From Sulfitobacter geojensis (GTDB lineage: Bacteria; Pseudomonadota; Alphaproteobacteria; Rhodobacterales; Rhodobacteraceae), in NCBI RefSeq assembly GCF_000622325.1, contig NZ_JASE01000005.1:744001-808000 (forward strand): a DNA stretch of 64,000 nt, given 5' to 3'. The notes below the pieces were generated by a model. That model saw nothing but the letters and a program-made list of their open reading frames with translations, did no database searches and was not told the DNA's origin. Both the position numbers and the translations under genes were made by a program. This document shows, piece by piece, positions 1-8,712 of this stretch. How positions within the stretch are numbered: the first letter of the stretch is position 1; the number at the start of each line of letters is the position of its first letter.

Positions 1-833
1 CCCCCCGGCAGGTGCCGGAGGTCACGAAAAGCACCGCCATGCTTGCCTTTCCAAGTGCGGGTTCTGTCGATCCGGTCTCTTTCGCCGCCTTTCAAAGTTT
101 CATGCAGCCCGACGCAGCGACTGGTACTGATGTGCGCGACAGTCTGGGTGCTGTGTTGTCCCTGCCCTGTGCGCGGATGCAGGTCAGTTTTGATCCGGAA
201 ACCACCACACTGAACCTGACGGGCCATGTGCCTGACCCAAGTCAACGCGGGCCGGTTCTGGACGCATTGCAGGCGCAGATGGGCGCCGATATCGCGGTCA
301 ACGAAAACCTGCTGGTTCTGCCCGCCCCGCAATGCGGCGCATTGACTGGCATTGCCGATGTTGGCCTGCCGCAATCCACCGACCAGATCACCAATGAATT
401 GATCGTTGGCGCGGATACACATGCCCGCACCTTTCGCTACGTCGCCGGTGATCCCTTGGTGATGTCGCTCACAGCGCCGGATTATCCCGCCTATGTCTAT
501 GTTGACTACTTTGATGCGGACGGGAATGTGATCCATCTGTCGCCAAATGACAGGGCACCCTTGCGAGCGGTACAGCCGAAATCCGCCCTGCAAATCGGCG
601 CAGAAAGTGCCGCCGACGCAGGGTTGTTTGTGACCATCGGTCCGCCATATGGACAGGAAATCGCAGCGGCCTTTGCGGCCTCCGTCCCGCTTTATGACGG
701 GACACGCCCCTTGGTCGAACCGGCGGGGCCTTATCTGGCGTGGCTCAAGGACCGCGTGGCCCAAACCCGCGCACAACATGCTGATTTCAAAGGGGAGTGG
801 GTTTATTTCTTTGTAACAACGGCCGCGCGTTAA
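1..833 (+). CDS. C-terminal part of a DUF4384-like protein (5' end outside window)
   Basis: The reading frame is open to the left edge, so this is the end of a longer protein. The visible 270 or so residues hold a short segment resembling a BON-like unit with two cysteines (LPCARMQ and PQCGAL, about 80 residues apart), then a domain like DUF4384: a beta-rich stretch with GDPLVMSL, YVYVDYFDADGNV and LSPN motifs. In alphaproteobacteria such C-termini are often joined to Ser/Thr protein kinase domains or caspase-like domains, but nothing upstream can be seen. It converges with the CpXC gene and their stop codons share four bases (TTAA at 830-833), so no terminator fits between them. Family assignment is inference; being coding is clear from codon structure and length. 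Confidence 0.7.
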   Translation, partial: PRQVPEVTKSTAMLAFPSAGSVDPVSFAAFQSFMQPDAATGTDVRDSLGAVLSLPCARMQVSFDPETTTLNLTGHVPDPSQRGPVLDALQAQMGADIAVNENLLVLPAPQCGALTGIADVGLPQSTDQITNELIVGADTHARTFRYVAGDPLVMSLTAPDYPAYVYVDYFDADGNVIHLSPNDRAPLRAVQPKSALQIGAESAADAGLFVTIGPPYGQEIAAAFAASVPLYDGTRPLVEPAGPYLAWLKDRVAQTRAQHADFKGEWVYFFVTTAAR

Positions 834-1528
834 GCCGCATTTCGCCCTTCGCCAAGATACATTTTTTGCATATCTACAAACAGCCCCTGCGTCAGCCCGC
901 TGCGCACCTCGGCCCAGGCATCAAGGTTGCCCTCGATCTCGGCAAGCAGGGCCTTGTTGCATTCGAACGCCTGCAAAATCTCTTCGCTGGCAGTTTCAAT
1001 CCAGACAAACCCAAGCGTGGTTTCGGTCACGGAGGTCACGCGCAATTCAACCCCCGGGCGCAATGGCGCTTCGGGCAGGCGGCGCAGCAGATCCAGCTTG
1101 AGCATCTCGATCACCACATCATCCAACCCTTCCATGCGCAGAAACAGCTTTTCGCGGGTCGCAGGCCAGCCAAAGGTAAGACGCGGCTGCAACCCTGCGC
1201 CGACGTCCTGCGCACTCGCGGATGACGCAGACCCGTAACTTTCGTCAAAAAGCGCCTGCACCTCATCCTCAAGTTTCAGGTAATCACCGATCTGGCGCGG
1301 TGGATAGGCGGCGAGCCACAGGCCAAGTTCGACATCCAGATAGTTCACAACGGGTTCAAGCCGCATCGCCTCGTTACACGAAGGGCAGGTGACGTTCTGA
1401 AATGTATTGTCCAGAATGGCCTCGCGCAGATCAGGGCGGCGGTCTGCATTGACGCTGCCTGCGGCTTGGAAATTGGTGATCGTATCGCACACCGGACATT
1501 GAATCGACGTGGTTTCGAACAGGGACAT
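830..1528 (-). CDS. CpXC-domain zinc-ribbon protein
   Basis: A 232-residue protein with two cysteine pairs near the N-terminus (CPVC, then CPSC about 35 residues later) separated by a polar segment. This is the CpXC arrangement, a small presumed zinc-binding domain of unknown role. The rest is mixed alpha/beta without a signal peptide or membrane segment, so it is probably cytoplasmic. The ATG at 1528 overlaps the stop of the upstream giant gene by one base (TGATG), which implies translational coupling, equal dosage and a shared job. An upstream in-frame start seven codons earlier is possible but would lie inside the giant gene. The domain name is recognised from the cysteine pattern; the function is unknown. 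Confidence 0.8.
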   Translation of the reverse strand: MSLFETTSIQCPVCDTITNFQAAGSVNADRRPDLREAILDNTFQNVTCPSCNEAMRLEPVVNYLDVELGLWLAAYPPRQIGDYLKLEDEVQALFDESYGSASSASAQDVGAGLQPRLTFGWPATREKLFLRMEGLDDVVIEMLKLDLLRRLPEAPLRPGVELRVTSVTETTLGFVWIETASEEILQAFECNKALLAEIEGNLDAWAEVRSGLTQGLFVDMQKMYLGEGRNAA

Positions 1529-4500
1529 CAGGCATCTTCCTTGAGGCAAAGTTTTGCAATCTCGTCGCGGTGCGGGTGATTGTCGTTCAAACGGTCAGAG
1601 GCGACAGCGGCATAAATCTCCGAAAACCACTCGCCGGGCGCGCGGAATTGATAGCCGGAAACCGCATATTTGCGCTGATCTGTGCTGTAGCGCGCCCAAT
1701 CTCCTTCATAGCTTTCGACATAGGTATAATTGCCAATCGCGCAGGCCGCCGCGACGCTGGCGGATTGCCATGGCTTGTTCCCCTCGCGGGCGCGATCGAC
1801 AAAGTTGCGGCATTCTTCCATCCGGCGACGCCATTCTTCCCCGTCACAGCCCACAGGATCCGGCACCGGCATTTTGCGCCCTGCCGCACCCATCATATAT
1901 TCGGCAACATAATCGGCGTCGAATTTGAACTGATCCGCAATCGCAGTTGCAGGTTCCTTGACGTTGGCGCCGTAAACCTTCCAGCCGGCCAAGCGTTCGC
2001 CGTGCTTTTTCATATACCCCAGCTTGTCATCGACCGCATGGCCGACCTCGTGAAGGGTGTTCCATGAAAAACCGGTGCGGGCCTGTCCGGGTTTGGGAAT
2101 CGCGTCTTTGTCGATCTCTCCGATCTCATGCTCAATCGAGATGCCGTAAACGCGCGACTCCGCTTCGTCACCGTCACGCATCATGACCCGCTTTTCTTGG
2201 GTGTCATACGCCGACCCCAACCCTTTGCCCCCGACCTGTTCAAAGGTCAGCATGCTGTCATTGTCCAACGTGTTGCTTTCGGGCAGCTTGGACATCACGT
2301 CATAGAACCTGCGAATATTCGCCGCCGGCAATTTTTGCCCGTCACGGTCCACGTCGGTGATTGTTCCGGCGTTATCCGCCTCTTTCAAATCCAGCTTGCA
2401 GCCGAACCGCGCCTCGAACGCCACCGCCATCACACGCCGCTGCACCGATGCCTCAAGGTTTTCCACAATGCTATCAAGGTTCTCGATCCCGCCGGGGGCA
2501 TCCAATATCGCGGCAAGGTCTTCGGGTTTGGGCTTGCGGTTAGTCGCCAGTTTCGCGCGCAACTTGGCCATATCCACGCGAATAACCGCCTTTTTCAATT
2601 CCGCTTGCGCAGAGCTGTGTTTGCGATCCGCCGCCCGTGTTGCCGCCGTATCCAGCAGCTTGCGCACCACGGTCATATCTTCGCGGATCAAATGACGCTG
2701 TTTGCTTTTCTCCAGCGTTGTCATCGCGAATTCTACGGGGTCGCGGTTTTTCAGGTAATCGGCTTGCGCATCAATAACCTTGCGCAGATCCCGCAGGGCC
2801 GCGATGGCTTCCTCCACATCTATCTGTGTTTGCGCACGGTTGGATTTCGACAGGCGCGCGGCTGACATCGCCAGATCCAGCGCGGCAATCCTTGCGTTGA
2901 TTTCATCGCGGGCAAAATCCGCCTCCACTCCGCGTTTCAACAGCTTTTCGGCCAGCCCTCGCGCCACGGCAGCAGAATCGTTTAGCTGGTCATATTGCGC
3001 CAGCAATATCGTGATCTCCGTGCAGGCATCCACCACCGCTTCAACCTCCACGCGGGCGGCATCAAAATCATCAGGCGCAAGCGTTTCGGCAGCTTTCAGC
3101 TTTGCCTCGCTTTCCAGAATTTCGCCATGCGCATACATCGCTGAAACCTGGCCCTTTAGTCCGTCCAGCGTCTGGCGGGTCTTGGCAATCGCGGCCAGCA
3201 GCCCTTCGGCATTTTCGGTTGGCAAATCCTTGATGTCGGACGTCATCGCCGCCAGTTCATCCACCGCATCCGCTGTATCTTTGGCGTTGTCACAGTCGGC
3301 TTTCAATTCTTCGAAAAGCGCAATTGCGATATCAAAATCAAACCCTTGGCCCTTGCGTTCTGCATTGCGCTCCTTGCCCTCCAGACGGGTCAGCAGGGTC
3401 TCGATTGCCGGCGATTTCATTTTGCGCACGGTTTCAAGCGCGGTCGCCGCCTGATTTTGGCGCAGCACATAACGGTCATAAAGATCAAGCAGGGCCGTGG
3501 CGTCGGCCAGCTCTTTGTCAAACCCGTCAAGCCGCTTTAGCGCCCCGCCATAATTCTCAAGCTTGGCCTGCACCTCTGCCGCGTCGAAACGGCCCCGCAG
3601 CGCAAGAACCGCGTCATGCCCTGTACCGGCAGCGGGCACCGACCGCGCCTCAAGATCATCCAGCTTTTGTTCATAGTCGATCTTGACCGGCAAATACCGA
3701 TCAAAGGACTCCGCCTTTTTGCGCGCGCCCATCATCACCCAATAGGCTTGCGAGGCGATCTTGTAAGCCGCCCCGAAACTGCCCTTGTTTATCGCCTCTT
3801 GCGCCGCGGTCAGCAGGTCGGCCTTCATCGCCTCTTCCTGCGTCGTGGTCGCATGGCCCACTTCAACACCCAGACGGGCGGGGGTGAAATTCAACATGAC
3901 CCCAACCGCCTTTTTACAATCCGCACAAGTGGCCGTATGAAAACCTGCCAGTTCGACCCCTTTGGCCGCTTTCGCCTGAGCGTCCGTGAATTTGCGCTGG
4001 TCAAAATCCGCGTTCATTTCATTCAAAACCGTCCTTAACCGCGCGGCCTGCGCGTCAAGATGCGGGGTGACATCGGGGGCGGTATAGGCGTTGATCGCGG
4101 TGGTCATTTTGGTGCGGGCATCGTCAATCGTGCCGTTAAACAGCTGCATCGCCGCCAACCCCTTGCGCGCGGCAGCCTGCGCCGTGCCCAACAGTTTGAT
4201 CGCGCCGGCATAATCATACGCCGGTGCCTGCGCCGCCTTTTCCGCAGCCGCGAAACTGTCTTCGGCCTCCTTCACCTCTGCATCAATAATATTCTGCGCA
4301 TTCTCGTTTCTGGCCTGATCGATCACCGTTTTGGCGGATGTTTTTTGCGCCGAATACCCGATGGATTCCGTGCATATCTTTGCAATCCGCTGACAACGCG
4401 CAACCGCATCGTTCAGGGTGTTTTCCGCACGGGTCAGGTCCTTGGCCATCAATGCCTCTGCAGATTTTGCAGACGCCTCCGCAGCGTTCAGTTCATCCGT

Positions 4501-6636
4501 GAAAACGTCATATTTATCAAGCGATCGAACATGGGAAAGGATTTTGGCAAAGCCGGCATAGACCGGCGCGAATTCAGTATCAGAGGTCAAGGCAATCTTG
4601 CCCCCGCCGCCCTGCGCGCCATCAATCAGGCTGGCGGTTTCAAAGTCGTCAAGCGCGCGTTTCAGCTCCAGATTGGCGTTTTCCAACAGGTTTGTACCCG
4701 CCAGCCAATTGCCCCGCTCTGTCGCAGCAAAAGCGTTACTTTTCATGTCATTGGCGTTTTGCTTGGCCTCCATTGCATCGGGTGATGTCGCTGTTTTCAG
4801 CTTGGCCAAGGCCGCGCCGAATTTGGCATCCTGCGCGATGTACGCTTTGGCTTGCCCCGCCAGCCGGATCATCGCGTCATGTTCCGCCTTGCCACGCAGA
4901 CACATGGCGAGGGCCAGTTTGAAATCACCGCTCGCCTCGGCTGCCTTGCGCTTGATATCGTCGCCCACCAGACCCTGATAATATCCTTCGATGGCGATGC
5001 GGCCCTCGGGCCCTTTGGTGGCACGCACGGTTCTGGCGCGGGCTTTGAATTCGCTTTTTTCGGTCTGGTACTGCGCAATCAACTGTCCCTTGTCGAACAG
5101 GCTTTGCTTGGCAAACGCACAAAGGGCACGCAGCGCAGCTGACGCTTTGCGATAGTTACCGGCGGCTGCATCGTCATTTGCCTGCGCGGCGGTTTTCACC
5201 GCATATTCCAAATCGGTTTTCAGCAGAACCTGCGCGGGACCAGGCACATTGGATAGGACATGGGCATGCCAATCCTCCCAGTTCTTTTTCATCTCTTTGT
5301 AATTGGCAGCAAAGCGGTTGACCTCGATCAGATCATCAACCGCTTTGGGAATACTGTTAAGCAGCGTCAAGGCGCCGCTCATCTGGCCTGCCTTTCGGGC
5401 CGCTTCGGCCCGCAACAAAAGCTGGTTCGCCGCCGTATGATCCGCCCGCAACGCAGGCACAGCATAGGCTGAAGGAGCCGGCAGAGTGGCCAACAACGCT
5501 TTGCGCGCATTGAAAACGGTGGCGTAATTCGCGAAATCATCCGCGAAATCAAGCGTATCTTTCAGGTCGTTGCGCACCACTGCGATCTGTTGGCTGGCTT
5601 GTGTATATTCATGGGTCTTGGCCTTGTCCGCCGCAGCCGTAAAGGCGGTGGTGATCTCGTCAAACTTCGGCTTCACATATCTATTTTTCGCATAGGGGTG
5701 CGCCAGCATGACCTGATACCGGACCTGAAAGGCCCCGTTATCCTTGACCCATTCCTGCGCCTGCGTGATCAGCTTAAGCGAATCCCGGTTCACAACTTGA
5801 TATGCCGCTTCGGCATCATCCGCCAAATCGGCCAGCTCGGATGTCTCTGCCTTGACCGCCTCGTCCAGCTTTGATTGCACCGACTGACAACTCATACGCA
5901 GCGCCAAAGGTACGTTTTCCCCGCCGAATTGCGCCGCGAGTTTCTGGCGCAGCGCATCCAGCTGGGTGTGAACGTCGCTTAACCGTCTACGCGCGCCTTG
6001 CACCTCGGGTGACAGCCCCTTTTGCGCGGCCTCTCTTATGCCCGCCATCGCCTCGACGCGTTGCTCGAACGGATTCTGGCCCGCCCTTTCCGCGGTTTGC
6101 AACATCACCTGCAAACGCCCCATCGCCTTAAGCGCGGCATCCAGATCTTTGGCATTGTTCGTGGCTGTCCCGCTGGCGAATTTTTCTTGGGCGAACGCCC
6201 AGGTCAGCGCAATGTCGCTTTGCCCGTCAAAAGCACCATCCTTGGCGACGGGGGGGTTATCCGCATCCATCCGCGCCATGGTTTTTTCGATCTGTGCATG
6301 AGCCTTGGTCGCGTCGGCCTTTTTGATATGCACCAAAAGGGCCGCACGCACATCGTCGATATGTTGCTGCCCCCCTTCAAAATTCAACGCCTTGGGATCG
6401 CTTTCGATAATCGCGTCGGTCGCGCGCAACTGCGCCATGAAAACAGACCGCAATTCGGGATCATCAAGGCTGGCGATTTCGTCACGCAACAAATCATGTT
6501 CCGCATTGATCAGCCGGAACTGCTCGGTCGCCTCGCGCCGCGCCTGTTTTTTGGCCTTGCGGTTGAACACCTTGGGCACTTTCAAAAAGCGCTCGATGAA
6601 ATTACTTTGCTGCTGGGTCAATCCTTCGATTGCCAT
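1528..6636 (-). CDS. Giant helical/coiled-coil protein with C-terminal lethal-factor-like zinc metalloprotease domain
   Basis: A 1,702-residue protein. The ATG at 6636 was chosen because GGAGGA lies nine bases upstream; a longer frame reaching 6732 lacks this. Residues 1 to about 1,400 are almost wholly alpha-helical, rich in Ala, Lys, Glu and Asp, with loosely repeated helix pairs of TPR or spectrin-like character (A..A...G.Y..A patterns) and a CxxC (CADC) near residue 903. The last 300 residues form a globular domain with HEVGH at 1529-1533, followed by AVDD and, about 140 residues later, EWFSEIYA. HExGHAxD plus a downstream E-F/W-x-E helix is the layout of anthrax lethal factor-like (ATLF, M34) peptidases, so a zinc protease activity is inferred. 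There is no signal peptide or membrane segment. It is followed directly by the CpXC gene. It may be a toxin or a large intracellular scaffold-protease. Confidence 0.75.
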   Translation of the reverse strand: MAIEGLTQQQSNFIERFLKVPKVFNRKAKKQARREATEQFRLINAEHDLLRDEIASLDDPELRSVFMAQLRATDAIIESDPKALNFEGGQQHIDDVRAALLVHIKKADATKAHAQIEKTMARMDADNPPVAKDGAFDGQSDIALTWAFAQEKFASGTATNNAKDLDAALKAMGRLQVMLQTAERAGQNPFEQRVEAMAGIREAAQKGLSPEVQGARRRLSDVHTQLDALRQKLAAQFGGENVPLALRMSCQSVQSKLDEAVKAETSELADLADDAEAAYQVVNRDSLKLITQAQEWVKDNGAFQVRYQVMLAHPYAKNRYVKPKFDEITTAFTAAADKAKTHEYTQASQQIAVVRNDLKDTLDFADDFANYATVFNARKALLATLPAPSAYAVPALRADHTAANQLLLRAEAARKAGQMSGALTLLNSIPKAVDDLIEVNRFAANYKEMKKNWEDWHAHVLSNVPGPAQVLLKTDLEYAVKTAAQANDDAAAGNYRKASAALRALCAFAKQSLFDKGQLIAQYQTEKSEFKARARTVRATKGPEGRIAIEGYYQGLVGDDIKRKAAEASGDFKLALAMCLRGKAEHDAMIRLAGQAKAYIAQDAKFGAALAKLKTATSPDAMEAKQNANDMKSNAFAATERGNWLAGTNLLENANLELKRALDDFETASLIDGAQGGGGKIALTSDTEFAPVYAGFAKILSHVRSLDKYDVFTDELNAAEASAKSAEALMAKDLTRAENTLNDAVARCQRIAKICTESIGYSAQKTSAKTVIDQARNENAQNIIDAEVKEAEDSFAAAEKAAQAPAYDYAGAIKLLGTAQAAARKGLAAMQLFNGTIDDARTKMTTAINAYTAPDVTPHLDAQAARLRTVLNEMNADFDQRKFTDAQAKAAKGVELAGFHTATCADCKKAVGVMLNFTPARLGVEVGHATTTQEEAMKADLLTAAQEAINKGSFGAAYKIASQAYWVMMGARKKAESFDRYLPVKIDYEQKLDDLEARSVPAAGTGHDAVLALRGRFDAAEVQAKLENYGGALKRLDGFDKELADATALLDLYDRYVLRQNQAATALETVRKMKSPAIETLLTRLEGKERNAERKGQGFDFDIAIALFEELKADCDNAKDTADAVDELAAMTSDIKDLPTENAEGLLAAIAKTRQTLDGLKGQVSAMYAHGEILESEAKLKAAETLAPDDFDAARVEVEAVVDACTEITILLAQYDQLNDSAAVARGLAEKLLKRGVEADFARDEINARIAALDLAMSAARLSKSNRAQTQIDVEEAIAALRDLRKVIDAQADYLKNRDPVEFAMTTLEKSKQRHLIREDMTVVRKLLDTAATRAADRKHSSAQAELKKAVIRVDMAKLRAKLATNRKPKPEDLAAILDAPGGIENLDSIVENLEASVQRRVMAVAFEARFGCKLDLKEADNAGTITDVDRDGQKLPAANIRRFYDVMSKLPESNTLDNDSMLTFEQVGGKGLGSAYDTQEKRVMMRDGDEAESRVYGISIEHEIGEIDKDAIPKPGQARTGFSWNTLHEVGHAVDDKLGYMKKHGERLAGWKVYGANVKEPATAIADQFKFDADYVAEYMMGAAGRKMPVPDPVGCDGEEWRRRMEECRNFVDRAREGNKPWQSASVAAACAIGNYTYVESYEGDWARYSTDQRKYAVSGYQFRAPGEWFSEIYAAVASDRLNDNHPHRDEIAKLCLKEDA

Positions 6637-6856
6637 TGCGCTGTCCTCCAAAAGAACGTCTGTCAAATAAACGTCTGGTGACTGCCGAAAAAAAATATGA
6701 TTTTGAAAAATTGGGTGGCAGTCTTGGGCCAAGTCAAAACCAGCATCCGCCGCATTGCAAGTATTTTTCGACGGCCGGACGGTGGCTGAATTACCTCAGG
6801 TTGAGCGAACCTTGGCCGAATTCTATCGTTTGCAGCCCGTTGGCCGGGGTGTTACG

Positions 6857-6885
6857 TTGACTTAACGGCAATTATTCGAAATTAT
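6857..6885 (+). promoter_or_regulatory. Possible sigma-70 promoter for the two-partner secretion operon
   Basis: TTGACT (6857-6862) and AATTAT (6880-6885) are separated by 17 bases in an AT-rich stretch just before the tpsB start. The -35 is good and the -10 is mediocre. The position between the divergent giant gene and tpsB fits a promoter. Confidence 0.4.
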
Positions 6886-6918
6886 TTTCCTAACTTTATT
6901 TTATCCGGGAGTTCTGTT

Positions 6919-8712
6919 GTGCCGGAACCCATTTTTACAATGTGCAACACATCTATCGTTGGACAATTTCTCAAGCGCGGCAATTTGTTAACTGCCTTGA
7001 TGTTGGGCTGCGTCCTGACCATTGGTGCCGCTGGCAATGGCCATGCCCAGACCGCCAGCGAGATCACGCCGTCGTCTTTCGCCCCCGATGCACAGCGCCT
7101 TAAGGGCGCGGTGGTTTTTTCAGGGGCGCGCGGGACCAAACCGCCAGCCGGTGCAGAAAAATTATTGATCAACCTGTCCGGCGTGACCCTGACCGACGGA
7201 TTGCCGCAAATGTCCGAGGTAAACGCAGCCACCAAGGCGCGGCTGTCGGGCAAGACGATTACGGTGGCCGAAATCTTCAACGCGGCTTCCGATCTTGAAA
7301 CCGCATATGCCCAGGCCGGTTTTGTCCTGGCCCGCGTTGTTCTGCCAGCGCAGGAACTGCGCGATGGCGGGCGCCTTAAGATCGTGGTCATCGACGGTTT
7401 TGTTGAAAAGGTGGACACCGCAAACGTGCCCGCACCGGTACGCGACAGAATCACCCGCATTACCGGTCCTCTCGTCGGCAAACGCAGCTTGCGCCTGCCC
7501 GAAATCGAACGGCAGTTGCTGCTTGCCGGTGATACCTATGGTGTCTCGCTTGGCTCCGCTTTGGCGGCGGGGGCGACACCGGGCGGCACATCGCTGATAT
7601 TGCAACCGGAATTCCGTCCCATCACCGGCTTCTTTGCTTTTGATAATGCCAACGCCAGCTCGCTAGGTCCCGTCAGTCTAAGCGCCGGTGTCGAATTCAA
7701 CTCCCCCTTCAATCTGGGAGAAACACTTTATGCACGCCTCTCCGGTTCTCCGGCGAGTGATAATGACAACGGGCTTGGTGCCTTTTTCCGCAGTGATCCA
7801 CGGGTGCGCACCCTGTCTGTCGGGGGTGTTGTACCGCTGGGCTATGACGGTCTGACCCTTAACATCGAAGCAACCGACAGCCGCACCGCGCCTGATCCGC
7901 TGGACATCCCCACCACCAGCCGTTTCGACCGGACATCAGTGCGCCTGTTCTATCCGTTCATTCGCACACGCAACCGGAACATCTCGGGCCAGCTGACGTT
8001 GGATCATCAATCGGATGAACAATTCCTTGTCGGTGCGGGCGATGTCCGCACGCCGGTTTACGAAGATAAAACCACCGTTATCCGTGCCGCACTTGACGGT
8101 TTCTGGCTGACCGAGGGCGGTTCCGCCATCGAAGCCGGCGCATCCCTGTCGCGCGGGATCGACGCCTTGGGCGCGCGCACCCTTTCAGATGTGGGGGCAG
8201 GCACGCCTTTGTCGCGGCAAGGCGCAGATGCCGAATTTACCAAACTGGTCCTGTCAGGGCGCATTCGCCGTCCGATCAATGACAGCTTCAATTTCTCGCT
8301 GGCAGGCCGGATGCAAAGTTCGTTCGGTGATGCGCTTTTGACAGGCGAACAATTCGGCATTGCGGGCAGTCAGGAACTGTCGGCCTTTGACGCCGGTGCC
8401 ATAAAAGGCGACAGCGGCTTTGTCGCACGCGCCGAAGTGTCGATGCCGATGCAAAAATCCTATGGCGAAACACCACTTTTAATCAGCCCGTATATTTTCG
8501 CAGCTTATGGCGACGTGTCGCTAGAGGCACCAACAGCACAAGAAGCCGCAGACCTTTCTGCGACCTCCGTCGGTCTTGGTGTCGAGCTGAACACATTGAG
8601 CAAATCAAATTTCTCGTCCGCAACCGTGCGGATTGAATACGCAAGGGGAACGCGTGATGACGACCTGCCGGACAACAACCGCTTTAGCATCCAAGGCTCC
8701 TTCCGCTTCTAA
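6919..8712 (+). CDS. ShlB/FhaC-type two-partner secretion transporter (TpsB)
   Basis: A 597-residue outer-membrane transporter of the TpsB family, which exports the large TpsA exoprotein. It begins with a signal peptide (hydrophobic LLTALMLGCVLTIGAAG, cleavage after GHAQ). It then has a POTRA-type segment around residues 75-150 (YAQAGFVLARVVLPAQ, DGRLKIVVIDGFVEKV) and a long beta-barrel region ending in Phe (SIQGSFRF), as expected for Bam-inserted barrels. The start is GTG at 6919 with GGGAG seven bases upstream; an ATG at 6940 is an alternative. The C-terminal end overlaps the tpsA start by 56 bases, so the pair is translationally coupled. Confidence 0.93.
   Translation: MPEPIFTMCNTSIVGQFLKRGNLLTALMLGCVLTIGAAGNGHAQTASEITPSSFAPDAQRLKGAVVFSGARGTKPPAGAEKLLINLSGVTLTDGLPQMSEVNAATKARLSGKTITVAEIFNAASDLETAYAQAGFVLARVVLPAQELRDGGRLKIVVIDGFVEKVDTANVPAPVRDRITRITGPLVGKRSLRLPEIERQLLLAGDTYGVSLGSALAAGATPGGTSLILQPEFRPITGFFAFDNANASSLGPVSLSAGVEFNSPFNLGETLYARLSGSPASDNDNGLGAFFRSDPRVRTLSVGGVVPLGYDGLTLNIEATDSRTAPDPLDIPTTSRFDRTSVRLFYPFIRTRNRNISGQLTLDHQSDEQFLVGAGDVRTPVYEDKTTVIRAALDGFWLTEGGSAIEAGASLSRGIDALGARTLSDVGAGTPLSRQGADAEFTKLVLSGRIRRPINDSFNFSLAGRMQSSFGDALLTGEQFGIAGSQELSAFDAGAIKGDSGFVARAEVSMPMQKSYGETPLLISPYIFAAYGDVSLEAPTAQEAADLSATSVGLGVELNTLSKSNFSSATVRIEYARGTRDDDLPDNNRFSIQGSFRF

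Noticed and set aside
1554-6681. Many plus-strand open frames up to 245 codons opposite the giant gene
   Set aside because: They are mirror frames of a high-GC gene, lack ribosome sites and recognisable domains, and the minus-strand protein has a clear domain structure.
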